From an uncultured Prevotellaceae bacterium (GTDB taxonomy: Bacteria > Bacteroidota > Bacteroidia > Bacteroidales > Bacteroidaceae), in NCBI GenBank assembly GCA_900314655.1, contig OMWC01000029.1, forward strand, positions 1-46,225: 46,225 nt of DNA, read 5' to 3'. This document shows positions 32,848-41,107 of this stretch, piece by piece; position 1 is the first letter of the stretch, and every line of letters starts with the position of its first letter. The translations under genes and the position numbers were made by a program. The notes beneath the pieces were generated by a model. The model searched no databases. It worked only from the letters and a program-made list of their open reading frames with translations, and was not told the origin of the DNA.

Positions 32848-34104
32848 TTAAACTTTTTTGGAGAACAACAAGAGATGTTCTTTGTCGCCCGTAGTGGTGG
32901 CGAAAAGGTAAACATCACCGCCGTCGGCCAGTTTCAGACGCTTGCGCAACTCGGCTGCGGACAACGGAAAATTGCGTACGGCAATATTGGCCTTGCTGAT
33001 TCCGCAGAGGTGTTCCTTCAGAGATTTTCGGTTCATCGACGATACGGCCGTTATCTGGAATCGGCGGCCCGGAAAGTCTTCCTTCAGCGATTCTGAGACA
33101 AAGAGGTGGCTGTTGGGCGCTATGGGATGGACACCAAAACGCGCCGCCAGCTCAGCGAAGCATCCGGCTTTCATCAGACTGGCATTAGGCTCGTAGAGAA
33201 AAAGCCCGCGCCTGACCTCACCTATAGGGAAGGAATGAATAGCTGAAGAGCCGGTATCTTCAAAGTCAAACTCTTCCTTTCCCCTACGGCTTAAAAGATT
33301 CACACAACAAACCTTTGTAGCTCTTGTCGCTGAATCCTTCCCTACGGTTCCCCGAAGCACCATCAGCAGTTCCTTGCATTCATTGTCCACGCTGACGATA
33401 TGAACCTCGCTGACCGACACCAAATCCTCCACGGCTTTATGCCAGTCGAGCATTGGGGAGAGCTTTATCATCACCAGGCTGGCTTTCTCCAAGAGCAAAT
33501 CCCTCAGGGCCACCACGTCGGGCGTGCAGTCGCTGATGGCATAAGTCTTCTGCCCGTGAGTGTCACGACGGGCAGGATCGAGGTAGATTGTCAGGGGTGA
33601 TGGTGGATTGAAAGGTGAAGGTTGGCTTTCAAGATATTCCACACCGTCACAGCAAACGACTCCGGCATTCGCTAATCCCAACAATTGGATGTTATGGCGG
33701 GCAATCTCGCAGAGCTGGGGATTGCGTTCCACATAGACCGCTTGCCGGAAACCTCTTGCCATATAAGAGAAATCCACGCCGAAGCCTCCCGTAAGGTCGA
33801 TGAGGGTCCCCTCCAAGCCTCCCCCCGTAGGGGAAGCTTTCTTTATTTCTCTCTCCACCACTTCCGCCTTGTATTTCGCCGTCAACTCGCTCGAACATTG
33901 CTCCATGGAGAGATGGGGAGGATAAACCAAACCCTCCGTAGCGGCCCATTGCGGCAACTTGCTTCGTGCCGTCTGCCATCCGCTGATTTGATCGAGCGCC
34001 CATGCGAGGTCCACATCTTTTCCGCCGGCACCTTTCAACGCCAGCTGACGAATGTCTCCTTCGCGGTTTTGCCTTACAAAGTCTATCGAAGCCTGATTCT
34101 TCAT
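32848..34104 (-). CDS. Class I SAM methyltransferase-like protein with THUMP-like C-terminus
   Basis: 418 aa from the ATG at 34104. YPPHLSMEQCSSELTAKYKA precedes the SAM-binding loop LIDLTGGFGVDFSYMA (motif I); LDPARRDTHGQKTYAISDCTPD sits at the motif IV position; MIKLSPMLD and VHIVSVDNECKELL follow; and the C-terminus has the THUMP-like block YLYEPNASLMKAG-type FLYEPNASLMKAG, NSHLF, DFPGRRF, NIAVRNFPLSAAELRKRLKLADGGDVYLFATT. Probably an RNA methyltransferase; the target is unknown. Residues 91-99 (SPTGGGLEG) and 291-300 (SFPIGEVRRG) are encoded by palindromic family III elements in frame. The -7 box at 34111-34118 is 6 nt from the ATG, so the mRNA is probably leaderless. Confidence 0.82.
   Translation of the reverse strand: MKNQASIDFVRQNREGDIRQLALKGAGGKDVDLAWALDQISGWQTARSKLPQWAATEGLVYPPHLSMEQCSSELTAKYKAEVVEREIKKASPTGGGLEGTLIDLTGGFGVDFSYMARGFRQAVYVERNPQLCEIARHNIQLLGLANAGVVCCDGVEYLESQPSPFNPPSPLTIYLDPARRDTHGQKTYAISDCTPDVVALRDLLLEKASLVMIKLSPMLDWHKAVEDLVSVSEVHIVSVDNECKELLMVLRGTVGKDSATRATKVCCVNLLSRRGKEEFDFEDTGSSAIHSFPIGEVRRGLFLYEPNASLMKAGCFAELAARFGVHPIAPNSHLFVSESLKEDFPGRRFQITAVSSMNRKSLKEHLCGISKANIAVRNFPLSAAELRKRLKLADGGDVYLFATTTGDKEHLLLFSKKV
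33205..33235 (-). repeat. Palindromic element, family III, in-frame in a gene
   Basis: On the minus strand the segment reads CCTTCCCTATAGGTGAGG followed by a G-rich tail ending GGGCTTT. It aligns with the cassette repeats (palindrome around CCTATAGG plus tail). It encodes SFPIGEVRRG. Confidence 0.55.
33808..33839 (-). repeat. Palindromic element, family III, in-frame in a gene
   Basis: On the minus strand it reads AAGCTTCCCCTACGGGGGGA, then GGCTTGGAGGGG. Imperfect 10-bp palindrome plus G-rich tail; it encodes ASPTGGGLEG just before the SAM-binding loop. Confidence 0.55.
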
Positions 34105-34110
34105 CGTTTG

Positions 34111-34118
34111 CAAAGATA
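34111..34118 (-). promoter_or_regulatory. -7 box TATCTTTG of the methyltransferase-like gene
   Basis: The reverse complement is TATCTTTG, 6 nt before the ATG at 34104. Confidence 0.55.
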
Positions 34119-34178
34119 CGAAATAATCTCCACAATCAGCGTTTCGCCTTCCAAAAAAGGCATTAATCGGAGATTTAC

Positions 34179-34209
34179 TTGCATAATTCCGGCCTTTTGT
34201 ATATATTTG
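34179..34209 (+). promoter_or_regulatory. Promoter of the EEP-family gene
   Basis: TTGC (34179-34182), then 19 nt, then TATATTTG (34202-34209); ATG at 34241. Confidence 0.5.
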
Positions 34210-34240
34210 CAACGTTAATCATTAAAGAATACCTCAAATT

Positions 34241-35197
34241 ATGGCTACCATCTACGATCCCTTACCTTTAGAAGTGCTGGAGAATCTCGCGATTCTTTCT
34301 GCCGACCTTGATGAGAAGATTCCTTCAAAGGAACTTGACCGTAACCTCTTGATTGCCTCTTGGAATATCCGCGCCTTCGGAAACCTGACCCGCAAATGGT
34401 GGAGCGATGAGAAAGACTCTCCGCGCCGCGACTTGCACAGCATCTATTGCATTGCCGAAATCCTGAGCCGCTTCGACGTGATTGCCGTACAGGAGGTGAA
34501 AGCCAACCTGCGGGCTCTTCGCGATACGCTAAAACTGCTGGGCGAACACTGGTCCATGATACTCACCGACACGAACAAGAGCAACTCAGGCAACGATGAG
34601 CGCATGGCCTATCTCTTTGACACACGACGCGTGAACCTCTCCGGACTGGCCGGTGAAATCGTGATTCCCAACGAATGGGTGAACGACCCCGAGAAGGTGA
34701 TTCGCGAACAGTTCGTGCGCTCGCCCTATGCAGTGAGTTTCCGTTCCAACGACAAGACGTTCATCCTCGTTACCGTCCACATCAAATACGGCAAGGAGGC
34801 GAAGGAACGTGAATCCGAAATCCACGGCATTGCCAAATGGCTTTCGGAATGGGCCTCCGACATAAATGCCTACGACCAGAACCTGATCGTGCTCGGTGAC
34901 TTCAATATTGAAAAACGCGGTGATTTCCTCGACAAGACTTTCCTCTCAGAAGGTCTCTACGTGCCCGAAGAGTTGCAGATGCTCTCGCGTTCCATTTTTG
35001 ATGAGAGCAAGTATTACGACCAAATAGCCTGGTTTAATACGGCCGACAAGAAGCGTCCGAAACTCTCACTCGAATTCATGGGGGCAGGCAACTACGACTT
35101 CGTGAATACCGCGATGGTGAACCGTGGGCTCACCAAGCAGAAGCTTTCCTACATGATTTCGGACCATTATCCCCTTTGGGCGAACTTCAGGCTATAA
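34241..35197 (+). CDS. Endonuclease/exonuclease/phosphatase (EEP) family protein
   Basis: 318 aa, no signal peptide. The EEP metal site is complete: LLIASWNIRAFG (Asn), VIAVQEVKANL (Glu), LVTVHIKYG, NLIVLGDFNIEKRGD (Asp and Asn), and the final SDHYPLWANF (Asp-His). It could be a DNase, RNase or phosphodiesterase of the DNase I fold; the substrate is not readable. It is divergent from the methyltransferase-like gene and convergent with the prolyl oligopeptidase, with a fold-back element between their ends. Confidence 0.85.
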   Translation: MATIYDPLPLEVLENLAILSADLDEKIPSKELDRNLLIASWNIRAFGNLTRKWWSDEKDSPRRDLHSIYCIAEILSRFDVIAVQEVKANLRALRDTLKLLGEHWSMILTDTNKSNSGNDERMAYLFDTRRVNLSGLAGEIVIPNEWVNDPEKVIREQFVRSPYAVSFRSNDKTFILVTVHIKYGKEAKERESEIHGIAKWLSEWASDINAYDQNLIVLGDFNIEKRGDFLDKTFLSEGLYVPEELQMLSRSIFDESKYYDQIAWFNTADKKRPKLSLEFMGAGNYDFVNTAMVNRGLTKQKLSYMISDHYPLWANFRL

Positions 35198-35226
35198 CCA
35201 AAAGAGGAGGGATTATACTATAGGCT

Positions 35227-35319
35227 GAGAACAAACTAATTTACTTTGTTCCGCTTCCAGACTTTGGAAGGATTGTTTCCAATGGTTGCGTGAAGTACAA
35301 AGTAAATTAGTTTGTTCTC
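35227..35319. repeat. MITE-like fold-back element with perfect 23-bp inverted ends
   Basis: 35227-35249 and 35297-35319 are perfect inverted copies (GAGAACAAAC...TTTGT), 47 nt apart. Inside is a small stem CTTCCA/TGGAAG. Total length 93 bp, between two convergent stop codons. No T-run, so not a standard terminator; no obvious target duplication. Confidence 0.8.
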
Positions 35320-35330
35320 GGTCTCTTCAT

Positions 35331-37430
35331 TCAATACTTCATACCCATTTCGTACATCAGGAAGCCGTAGATATCGGCTTGTTCCTCAAGAACCTTTGCC
35401 AAAGGCTTTCCTGCACCGTGGCCTGCCTTGGAATCAATACGGATGAGCACTGGCGAAGGGCCTGCCTGACAGGCCTGAAGCGTGGCGGCAAACTTGAACG
35501 AATGGGCAGGCACCACACGGTCGTCGTGATCAGCCGTCGTAACGAGCGTTGACGGATAGCTGGTGCCGGGCTTCAACGTGTGCAAGGGAGAATAGCCGCG
35601 CAGGTATTCGAACATTTCGCGGGAATCTTCCGAGGTGCCATAGTCGGGGGCCCAGTTCCATCCGATGGTGAACTTATGATAGCGCAACATGTCCATCACG
35701 CCTACCTGCGGGATGCAGACACGGTAAAGATCGGGCCTTTGCGTCATGCAGGCTCCCACCAGCAGTCCGCCGTTGGAACCGCCCTGAATGGCCAGCCGTT
35801 GTGAGGAAGTGTATTTCTGGGCAATCAGATACTCGGCAGCCGCGATGAAATCGTCGAAAACGTTCTGCTTCTGCATCTTCGTTCCGGCCACGTGCCACGC
35901 CTCGCCATACTCCGATCCGCCACGCAGATTCACCATGGCGTAGATGCCGCCTTTCTCCAGGAACGGAATGCGCACCGACGAGAACGAAGGCGTCAGCGAA
36001 ATATTGAAGCCGCCATAGCCATAGAGCAACACCGGATTCTTGCCGTTGCGCTTCAGGCCTTTCTTGTAGGTGATGAACATCGGAACCCGCGTGCCGTCCT
36101 TGCTCTGGAAGAACAGTTGCTCGGTGGTATAGTCGCTAAGCCGGAAGTTCACCTTCGGAGCTGACTGTACGGTACTCTCATTGCGCTCAAAATCATAGCG
36201 ATAGACCGTTCCAGGCACAGTGAATGACGAGAAGGAATAGAAACATTCCGGCTCATCCTTCTGGCCGCTGAATCCTGCGGAACCCACACCGGGCAACCGT
36301 ATCTCACGCTCGCGCTTGCCGTTCAGGTCGTAAACGTAGGCATGGGTAGAGGCATCCTCGGTGTAGCACACCACCATCCGGCCCCCGATGAAGCTCACGT
36401 CTTCTATCACATGGTCACCCTCGGGGAGGAATGTCTTCCAGTCTTTCATCCCCGGACGGTGGATATCGGCCACCATCACCTGACTCTTCGGCGCATTCCA
36501 GTTGGTGTAGATATAGATCTTGTCGCCGTCGGTATTCACCGAACCACATTCATACTTCATGTTGTCGGTCATCTGGATAAACTGAGAACCAGGCACACGA
36601 AGGTCGCGCACATAGAGGTTGTTGCCGGCATCCTCGCCGCTTTCCGAGAGGAACATCATCGTCTCCTCCTTGTTCACGTCAACGCCATAGAAGCGCAGGG
36701 GATGCGCCGGATTCTGATAGAAGAGCACATCGTCGCTCTGCGGGGTGCCCATCCGATGGTAATAGATCTTGTGGCCTTCGTTCTTATTTGAGAATTCCTT
36801 GCCTTCCATGGGAGCGTCATAGGCTGAATAATAGAAACCGTCGCCCTGCCAGGCAGCCCCGGAGAACTTTGCCCATTCGATATGGTCGGGAAGCAACTGG
36901 CCCGTCTGGGCATCCATCACATAGAATTCCTGCCAGTCGCTGCCGCTGCGCGAAATGGCATAGGCCGCATATTTCCCATTATGTGAGAACCATACGCCCT
37001 TGAGGGCCACCGTGCCGTCAACGGAAAGACGGTTCGGGTCAAGAAACACTCGCTCCTCGCCGCCCAACTTGTCCATCACGTAGAGCACACTCTGGTTCTG
37101 CAGCCCATTGTTCTTATACACATACCAACGGCCGTGTCTCTTGAAAGGCGTGCCTATTTTCTCATAATTGCTCACTTCCTTAAGCCGTTTCAGCAGTTTG
37201 CCACGGAAGGGAATCTTCTGCAGATAGGCATTGGTCACTTTGTTCTCAGCCTCCACCCATTGGGCCGTTGCCGCCGAGGTGTCGTTTTCGAGCCATCGGT
37301 AAGGATCGGCCACTTTCACGCCGAAATAATCATCCACGGTTTGATCCTTCGGTGTAGCAGGATATTTGATCTGCGCCTGAGCGGAAATAACAGAAAAAGT
37401 AGTCATCAAAACTAAGATTTGTTTATTCAT
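35331..37430 (-). CDS. Prolyl oligopeptidase (S9A family), exported
   Basis: 699 aa. Signal peptide (to AQAQ), a seven-bladed propeller (about 60-410) and an alpha/beta hydrolase domain. The triad is Ser552 in QGGSNGGLLVGA, Asp within DHDDRV (634-637) and His671 in KAGHGAGK, matching the family spacing. N-terminal DPYRWLENDTS is also typical. It cleaves short peptides after proline in the periplasm. The -7 box at 37458-37465 (TAATTTTG) lies 27 nt upstream. Confidence 0.95.
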   Translation of the reverse strand: MNKQILVLMTTFSVISAQAQIKYPATPKDQTVDDYFGVKVADPYRWLENDTSAATAQWVEAENKVTNAYLQKIPFRGKLLKRLKEVSNYEKIGTPFKRHGRWYVYKNNGLQNQSVLYVMDKLGGEERVFLDPNRLSVDGTVALKGVWFSHNGKYAAYAISRSGSDWQEFYVMDAQTGQLLPDHIEWAKFSGAAWQGDGFYYSAYDAPMEGKEFSNKNEGHKIYYHRMGTPQSDDVLFYQNPAHPLRFYGVDVNKEETMMFLSESGEDAGNNLYVRDLRVPGSQFIQMTDNMKYECGSVNTDGDKIYIYTNWNAPKSQVMVADIHRPGMKDWKTFLPEGDHVIEDVSFIGGRMVVCYTEDASTHAYVYDLNGKREREIRLPGVGSAGFSGQKDEPECFYSFSSFTVPGTVYRYDFERNESTVQSAPKVNFRLSDYTTEQLFFQSKDGTRVPMFITYKKGLKRNGKNPVLLYGYGGFNISLTPSFSSVRIPFLEKGGIYAMVNLRGGSEYGEAWHVAGTKMQKQNVFDDFIAAAEYLIAQKYTSSQRLAIQGGSNGGLLVGACMTQRPDLYRVCIPQVGVMDMLRYHKFTIGWNWAPDYGTSEDSREMFEYLRGYSPLHTLKPGTSYPSTLVTTADHDDRVVPAHSFKFAATLQACQAGPSPVLIRIDSKAGHGAGKPLAKVLEEQADIYGFLMYEMGMKY

Positions 37431-37457
37431 AAGCTGCTAAATAATTGAATTTGAGCA

Positions 37458-37465
37458 CAAAATTA
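37458..37465 (-). promoter_or_regulatory. -7 box TAATTTTG of the prolyl oligopeptidase gene
   Basis: The reverse complement is TAATTTTG, 27 nt upstream of the ATG. Confidence 0.45.
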
Positions 37466-37478
37466 AGAAAAAAAGAAG

Positions 37479-37516
37479 AATGAAGAGCGGAGAGTGAAGA
37501 ATTATTTTTATCTTTG
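37479..37516 (+). promoter_or_regulatory. Promoter with upstream heptamers (AATGAAG, AGCGGAG, AGTGAAG)
   Basis: The heptamers at 37479-37499 are followed after 9 nt by TATCTTTG (37509-37516). Same heptamer and same spacing as the pepD promoter. Confidence 0.6.
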
Positions 37517-37546
37517 CAACGAAATTTCACTATTTACACCTCAAAA

Positions 37547-38377
37547 ATGAAACAATTCGACGATCTTAAGGAGAAACTGAGACCCGTTACTGATAAGATG
37601 AAGCCAATGGTTCAGAAACTGAAACCACTGACTGACCGCATCGGACAATACATTCAGCGTCTTAGTCCGCAGGCCCTTAAATACGCTATCTGGGCTACCA
37701 TCGCCATCGTGTCGTTCGCTTTCGGACTGATTATCGGATGTGAAGGCAGTCAGGGACCCAAGCACCGCTTCTTCTCGCAGGATCTGGGCACCACAGAGGT
37801 CATCGACAGTTTCATTGCCGTGATGCCAGAGGGTGCAAACGTCATTGCCCGCTTCAACGATGAGCGCCATTCGCTCTATTACCTGAAAAGCGGCCACCTG
37901 ATGCGCTTCAATGCCCGAAGCAAGATGCTGGAGGAGGTGACACCCGAAACTTCAAATGCCAATCTTGAAATCTACTACGACGACATGGACGACCAGAGCG
38001 GAATCATTGCCGCCAAGCTTTCAAAGGATGAGAAATTCATCCTCTTCACCGCTGTCACTCGCCGCAAGAACTCTGAGGACGAGAAGCTCCAGACCATGAA
38101 CTACCAGCTCAACACCGAAAGCCTCAACATGCTCACTTATGAAGGAAAAGCTCTCGATCCCATCCCCGTAAAGAAAGACACTACGAAAGTTCAGAAGCCG
38201 CGTCGCCGCGAAGAGGAACCGAAGGAAGAAACGGCCGCACCGGCAGCAGGTACCGAGACGACAATCATTCCTGCAGCGGAGCCCAGCCATCCGGAATCAA
38301 AACCTGCTGAGCCAAAGCCTGCTGAACCCGCTCCGGCTCCTAAACCTCAGGAGCCCGCAGCAGCTCCGGCAGAATAA
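37547..38377 (+). CDS. Single-TM protein with Pro/Ala/Glu-rich tail, hypothetical
   Basis: 276 aa from MKQFDDLKEKLRP. A basic amphipathic N-terminus of about 45 residues, one TM helix (YAIWATIAIVSFAFGLIIGC, about 47-66), an extracytoplasmic domain of about 130 residues (VIDSFIAVMPEGANVIARF, HSLYYLKSGHLMRFNARS, IIAAKLSKDEKFILFTAVTRRK), and a low-complexity tail of about 65 residues (EEEPKEETAAPAAG, then KPAEPKPAEPAPAPKP), which may span the cell wall as in TonB-like proteins. Function unknown. Start chosen from the promoter distance (30 nt). Confidence 0.72.
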   Translation: MKQFDDLKEKLRPVTDKMKPMVQKLKPLTDRIGQYIQRLSPQALKYAIWATIAIVSFAFGLIIGCEGSQGPKHRFFSQDLGTTEVIDSFIAVMPEGANVIARFNDERHSLYYLKSGHLMRFNARSKMLEEVTPETSNANLEIYYDDMDDQSGIIAAKLSKDEKFILFTAVTRRKNSEDEKLQTMNYQLNTESLNMLTYEGKALDPIPVKKDTTKVQKPRRREEEPKEETAAPAAGTETTIIPAAEPSHPESKPAEPKPAEPAPAPKPQEPAAAPAE

Positions 38378-38381
38378 ATAT

Positions 38382-38417
38382 AATCAAGCGGCTTTGTGAT
38401 TACAGAGCCGCTTGATT
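38382..38417. terminator. Bidirectional terminator
   Basis: A 12-bp stem AATCAAGCGGCT/AGCCGCTTGATT (38382-38393, 38406-38417). The TSCPD stop codon lies in its loop. Confidence 0.88.
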
Positions 38418-38669
38418 TCTGTTTAACTCTTTCTCCAGGGCCTGAGCCAGCTGGTCGGGGCAGGATGTGCGCTTATAACCGCAAGTGACACCCCGTAGCC
38501 GCTTGATGACATCCTCAGCATACATGCCTTCCACCAGTAGGCCGATGCCCTTGGTGTTGCCATCGCAACCACCCAGAAACTGCACATTATGCAAGCGATT
38601 GTCTTCATCAAGTTCGAAATTGATGAACTTGGAGCAGGTGCCCCAAGTGGGATAAGTGATCTGTTTCAT
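38400..38669 (-). CDS. TSCPD domain protein
   Basis: 89 aa. The small TSCPD family (TIGR03905-type): TYPTWGTCSKFINFELDED, VQFLGGCDGNTKGIGLLVEGM, RLRGVTCGYKRTSCPDQLAQAL. Four Cys (TC, GC, TC, SC) may bind a metal, as in the C-terminal domain of some ribonucleotide reductases. Role unknown. It starts 8 nt after the adaptor gene and is last in the transcript. Confidence 0.88.
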   Translation of the reverse strand: MKQITYPTWGTCSKFINFELDEDNRLHNVQFLGGCDGNTKGIGLLVEGMYAEDVIKRLRGVTCGYKRTSCPDQLAQALEKELNRNQAAL

Positions 38670-38677
38670 ACGTATTC

Positions 38678-39796
38678 TTATTCTTGTTCGTCCTTAACGT
38701 CCTTTATAATCTTTGGGCCACGCACTTTTTCCTTCGTGCTGAGACCTTTCTTAATCTCAATACTGATGCCGTCGCTGAGACCCGTCGTCACCTGTCGGTG
38801 CTCGTAGGTCTTGTTCTTGCCCTCACCCTTGACCACATAGACAAAGGTACTGTCGCCCTTGAATTCGATGGCACTCTCAGGTACCGTGACTACCTGCGTG
38901 GCGTTAGCCAGTTCAATCTCGGCATTGGCACTATAGCCAGAACGTATCTTGCTGCCTTTCAGCACGCGCACGGCAGCCTTGATTTCAAACTGGTTGGCAC
39001 CATTGCTCTCCACAGCCTTCGGCGAGATATACTCCAAAGCTGCATCAAAGGTAAGGTCCTGCAGTGCACCGACGGTGATTTTCATCGGCATTCCCTGTAT
39101 GAGTTGTCCCACTTCCGTCTCGTCGATATTGCCACGGAAGATGAGGTCGTTCATATTGGCCACACTGGCGATGGTGGTACCGTCGTTGAAGTTATTGCTC
39201 AGGATGACGGAGTTACCCACCTTCACGGGAATATCGAGGATGATGCCGCTGATGGTAGAGCGCACCAGCGTGCTCGAAGCCTTGGCATTGCTCTTTGAGG
39301 CACCGTCGCGTATCACCTGCAAGTTATCGTCGGCAGCATTCTTCTCCTGCTGGGCCTGTCGGAGCGCTTGCTTTTTCTTGTCAAACTCATCAGCACTCAC
39401 CAGTTCTTTCTTGAAGAGTTCCTCCTCACGCTGGAAGTCAATTCTGGCCTGTGCAAGATTGATTTGGGCCAGACGGACGCGACTCTCCGCCGAACTGAGT
39501 TGTGCCATATCGGGAATCACCTTCACTTTGGCAATGATTTCACCGGCCTGCACATAGTCACCGGCCTCCTTCATCAGCTGCGTGATGATACCGCTGACCT
39601 GCGGTTTTACGTTCACCTCGTTGCGCGGTTCTATCTTTCCCGTCACGATGGTTGTCTTACGCAGATCGGCAACCTTTGGCACGAACTCGTTATAGACCAC
39701 CTCTTCGGGTTGCGACTTCTGCCAAAGGAACACGAAGGTTCCGATGAAAATCAGCGCCACAATGGCCGCCACAATCAGTTTGCTGTACTTCTTCAT
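38678..39796 (-). CDS. Periplasmic adaptor (MacA/HlyD-type membrane fusion protein)
   Basis: 372 aa. One N-terminal TM anchor (KLIVAAIVALIFIGTFVFLW), barrel and lipoyl halves (VKPQVSGIITQLMKEAGDYVQAGEIIAKV and VRSTISGIILDIPVKVGNSV), a helical hairpin between them (about residues 100-165), and a membrane-proximal domain at the end. It would link the ABC exporter encoded upstream to an outer-membrane channel; no TolC-like gene is in the window. Confidence 0.92.
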   Translation of the reverse strand: MKKYSKLIVAAIVALIFIGTFVFLWQKSQPEEVVYNEFVPKVADLRKTTIVTGKIEPRNEVNVKPQVSGIITQLMKEAGDYVQAGEIIAKVKVIPDMAQLSSAESRVRLAQINLAQARIDFQREEELFKKELVSADEFDKKKQALRQAQQEKNAADDNLQVIRDGASKSNAKASSTLVRSTISGIILDIPVKVGNSVILSNNFNDGTTIASVANMNDLIFRGNIDETEVGQLIQGMPMKITVGALQDLTFDAALEYISPKAVESNGANQFEIKAAVRVLKGSKIRSGYSANAEIELANATQVVTVPESAIEFKGDSTFVYVVKGEGKNKTYEHRQVTTGLSDGISIEIKKGLSTKEKVRGPKIIKDVKDEQE

Positions 39797-39859
39797 ATCT
39801 TTCTTTGTTTTTTAATTTTCTAGGTACCTAGATTCTCTAGTATGACCAGATTTTCCAGT

Positions 39860-41107
39860 TCATTCATCTCTCATAGCATCCACGGGCTTGATGCTCATGG
39901 CTCGCCAGGCGGGAGCCAGACCTGCCAGAACACCCATCACACTGATGACCGCTACGGCCAGGACGGCTGTCCAAAAGTCCACCTGGAAATGGGCACTGAT
40001 GATGCCGTCCTCGGTGTTAGCCTTTTCCAGCATTTCCAGGATACCCACGGCAATCAGGATGCCACTCATGCCAGCCACGGTGGTCAGGATGATACTCTCG
40101 GAGATAATCTGCGAGAGAATAGTGCGCGGTGTGGCTCCGATGGCTCGCCGGATACCTATCTCGGTGGTCCGCTCGCGCACGGTGACCATCATAATGTTCG
40201 ACACGCCGATGGCACCGGCCAGCAGCGTACCCAGTCCCACAAGCCAGATCAGGAAGTTCACGCCCTTGAAGAGGTTGTCGAGCAACTGGAAAAAGATTTC
40301 CGTATTGAAGACCGTAACGGCCTTTTCGTCGGTAGGATCCACCAGATGAGCCCGGGCAATAGTCGTGCGGATGCGATCGGAGAGCTGGCTCATCACCACC
40401 CCCGGCCTTCCCGTCACGGCAATCATATCCACCGTGTTGCCGCGGTTATAGGTCTGCTGCATCAGCGTCAATGGCAGAATGACGGTGGTTCCCTCTTCAG
40501 CACCGAAGCTGATGGAGCCGCTTACATTGTAGTCCACACCCACGATCTGATAATAAACGGAGTCGATACGGATGCTCTTGCCACAGGGATCTTCACCGCT
40601 GGCGAACAGGTCCTTGTAGGTTTTCTTGCCGATGACACACACCTTGCGATGCTGTGCAATGTCCATGTCGTTCAGATAGCGCCCATAGTATATCTTCGGC
40701 GAGTTCACTTTGGCATACTCCGGCATCGTGCCATTCACGGCAATGGTGGTCTTCTTGTCGCCATAGTAAGCCGTGCCGCCATTGGAGAAAAGCACAGGGG
40801 TTACAACTTCCAGTTCAGGAACCCGCTGGCTCAAACGGTCCACATCCTGATAGACCATCTGCCACTGTCGGCCCTTGCGGAAACCCTTATAGGCTTTGGT
40901 GGTTGGCTGACTCCATATCATACCTGTATTCGTGGCAAAGCCTTCGAAGTTGTTGTTCAGTTTCTCCTTCAGTCCCTTGCCGCCGCCTATCAATGCCACG
41001 AGCATGAACACACCCCAGAAGACGCCGAACCCCGTGAGGAACGACCGGCTCTTGTTGCGTGTCAGCGTGTCAAGAATCTCGCGATATGTATCTATGTCAA
41101 ACTTCAT
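39860..41107 (-). CDS. ABC transporter permease, MacB/FtsX type (second)
   Basis: 415 aa. Four TM segments in the MacB layout: one N-terminal (FLTGFGVFWGVFMLVALIGGG), a large periplasmic MacB_PCD domain, then three C-terminal (VNFLIWLVGLGTLLAGAIGVSNIMMV, IILTTVAGMSGILIAVGILEML, WTAVLAVAVISVMGVLAGLAP). Motif RERTTEIGIRRAIGATPRTI. It overlaps the first permease by 4 nt. The two permeases probably form a heterodimer with the ATPase. Confidence 0.92.
   Translation of the reverse strand: MKFDIDTYREILDTLTRNKSRSFLTGFGVFWGVFMLVALIGGGKGLKEKLNNNFEGFATNTGMIWSQPTTKAYKGFRKGRQWQMVYQDVDRLSQRVPELEVVTPVLFSNGGTAYYGDKKTTIAVNGTMPEYAKVNSPKIYYGRYLNDMDIAQHRKVCVIGKKTYKDLFASGEDPCGKSIRIDSVYYQIVGVDYNVSGSISFGAEEGTTVILPLTLMQQTYNRGNTVDMIAVTGRPGVVMSQLSDRIRTTIARAHLVDPTDEKAVTVFNTEIFFQLLDNLFKGVNFLIWLVGLGTLLAGAIGVSNIMMVTVRERTTEIGIRRAIGATPRTILSQIISESIILTTVAGMSGILIAVGILEMLEKANTEDGIISAHFQVDFWTAVLAVAVISVMGVLAGLAPAWRAMSIKPVDAMRDE

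Noticed and set aside
39820..39831. Palindrome CTAGGTACCTAG upstream of the adaptor gene
   Set aside because: A single 12-bp palindrome with no second copy or context; could be chance.
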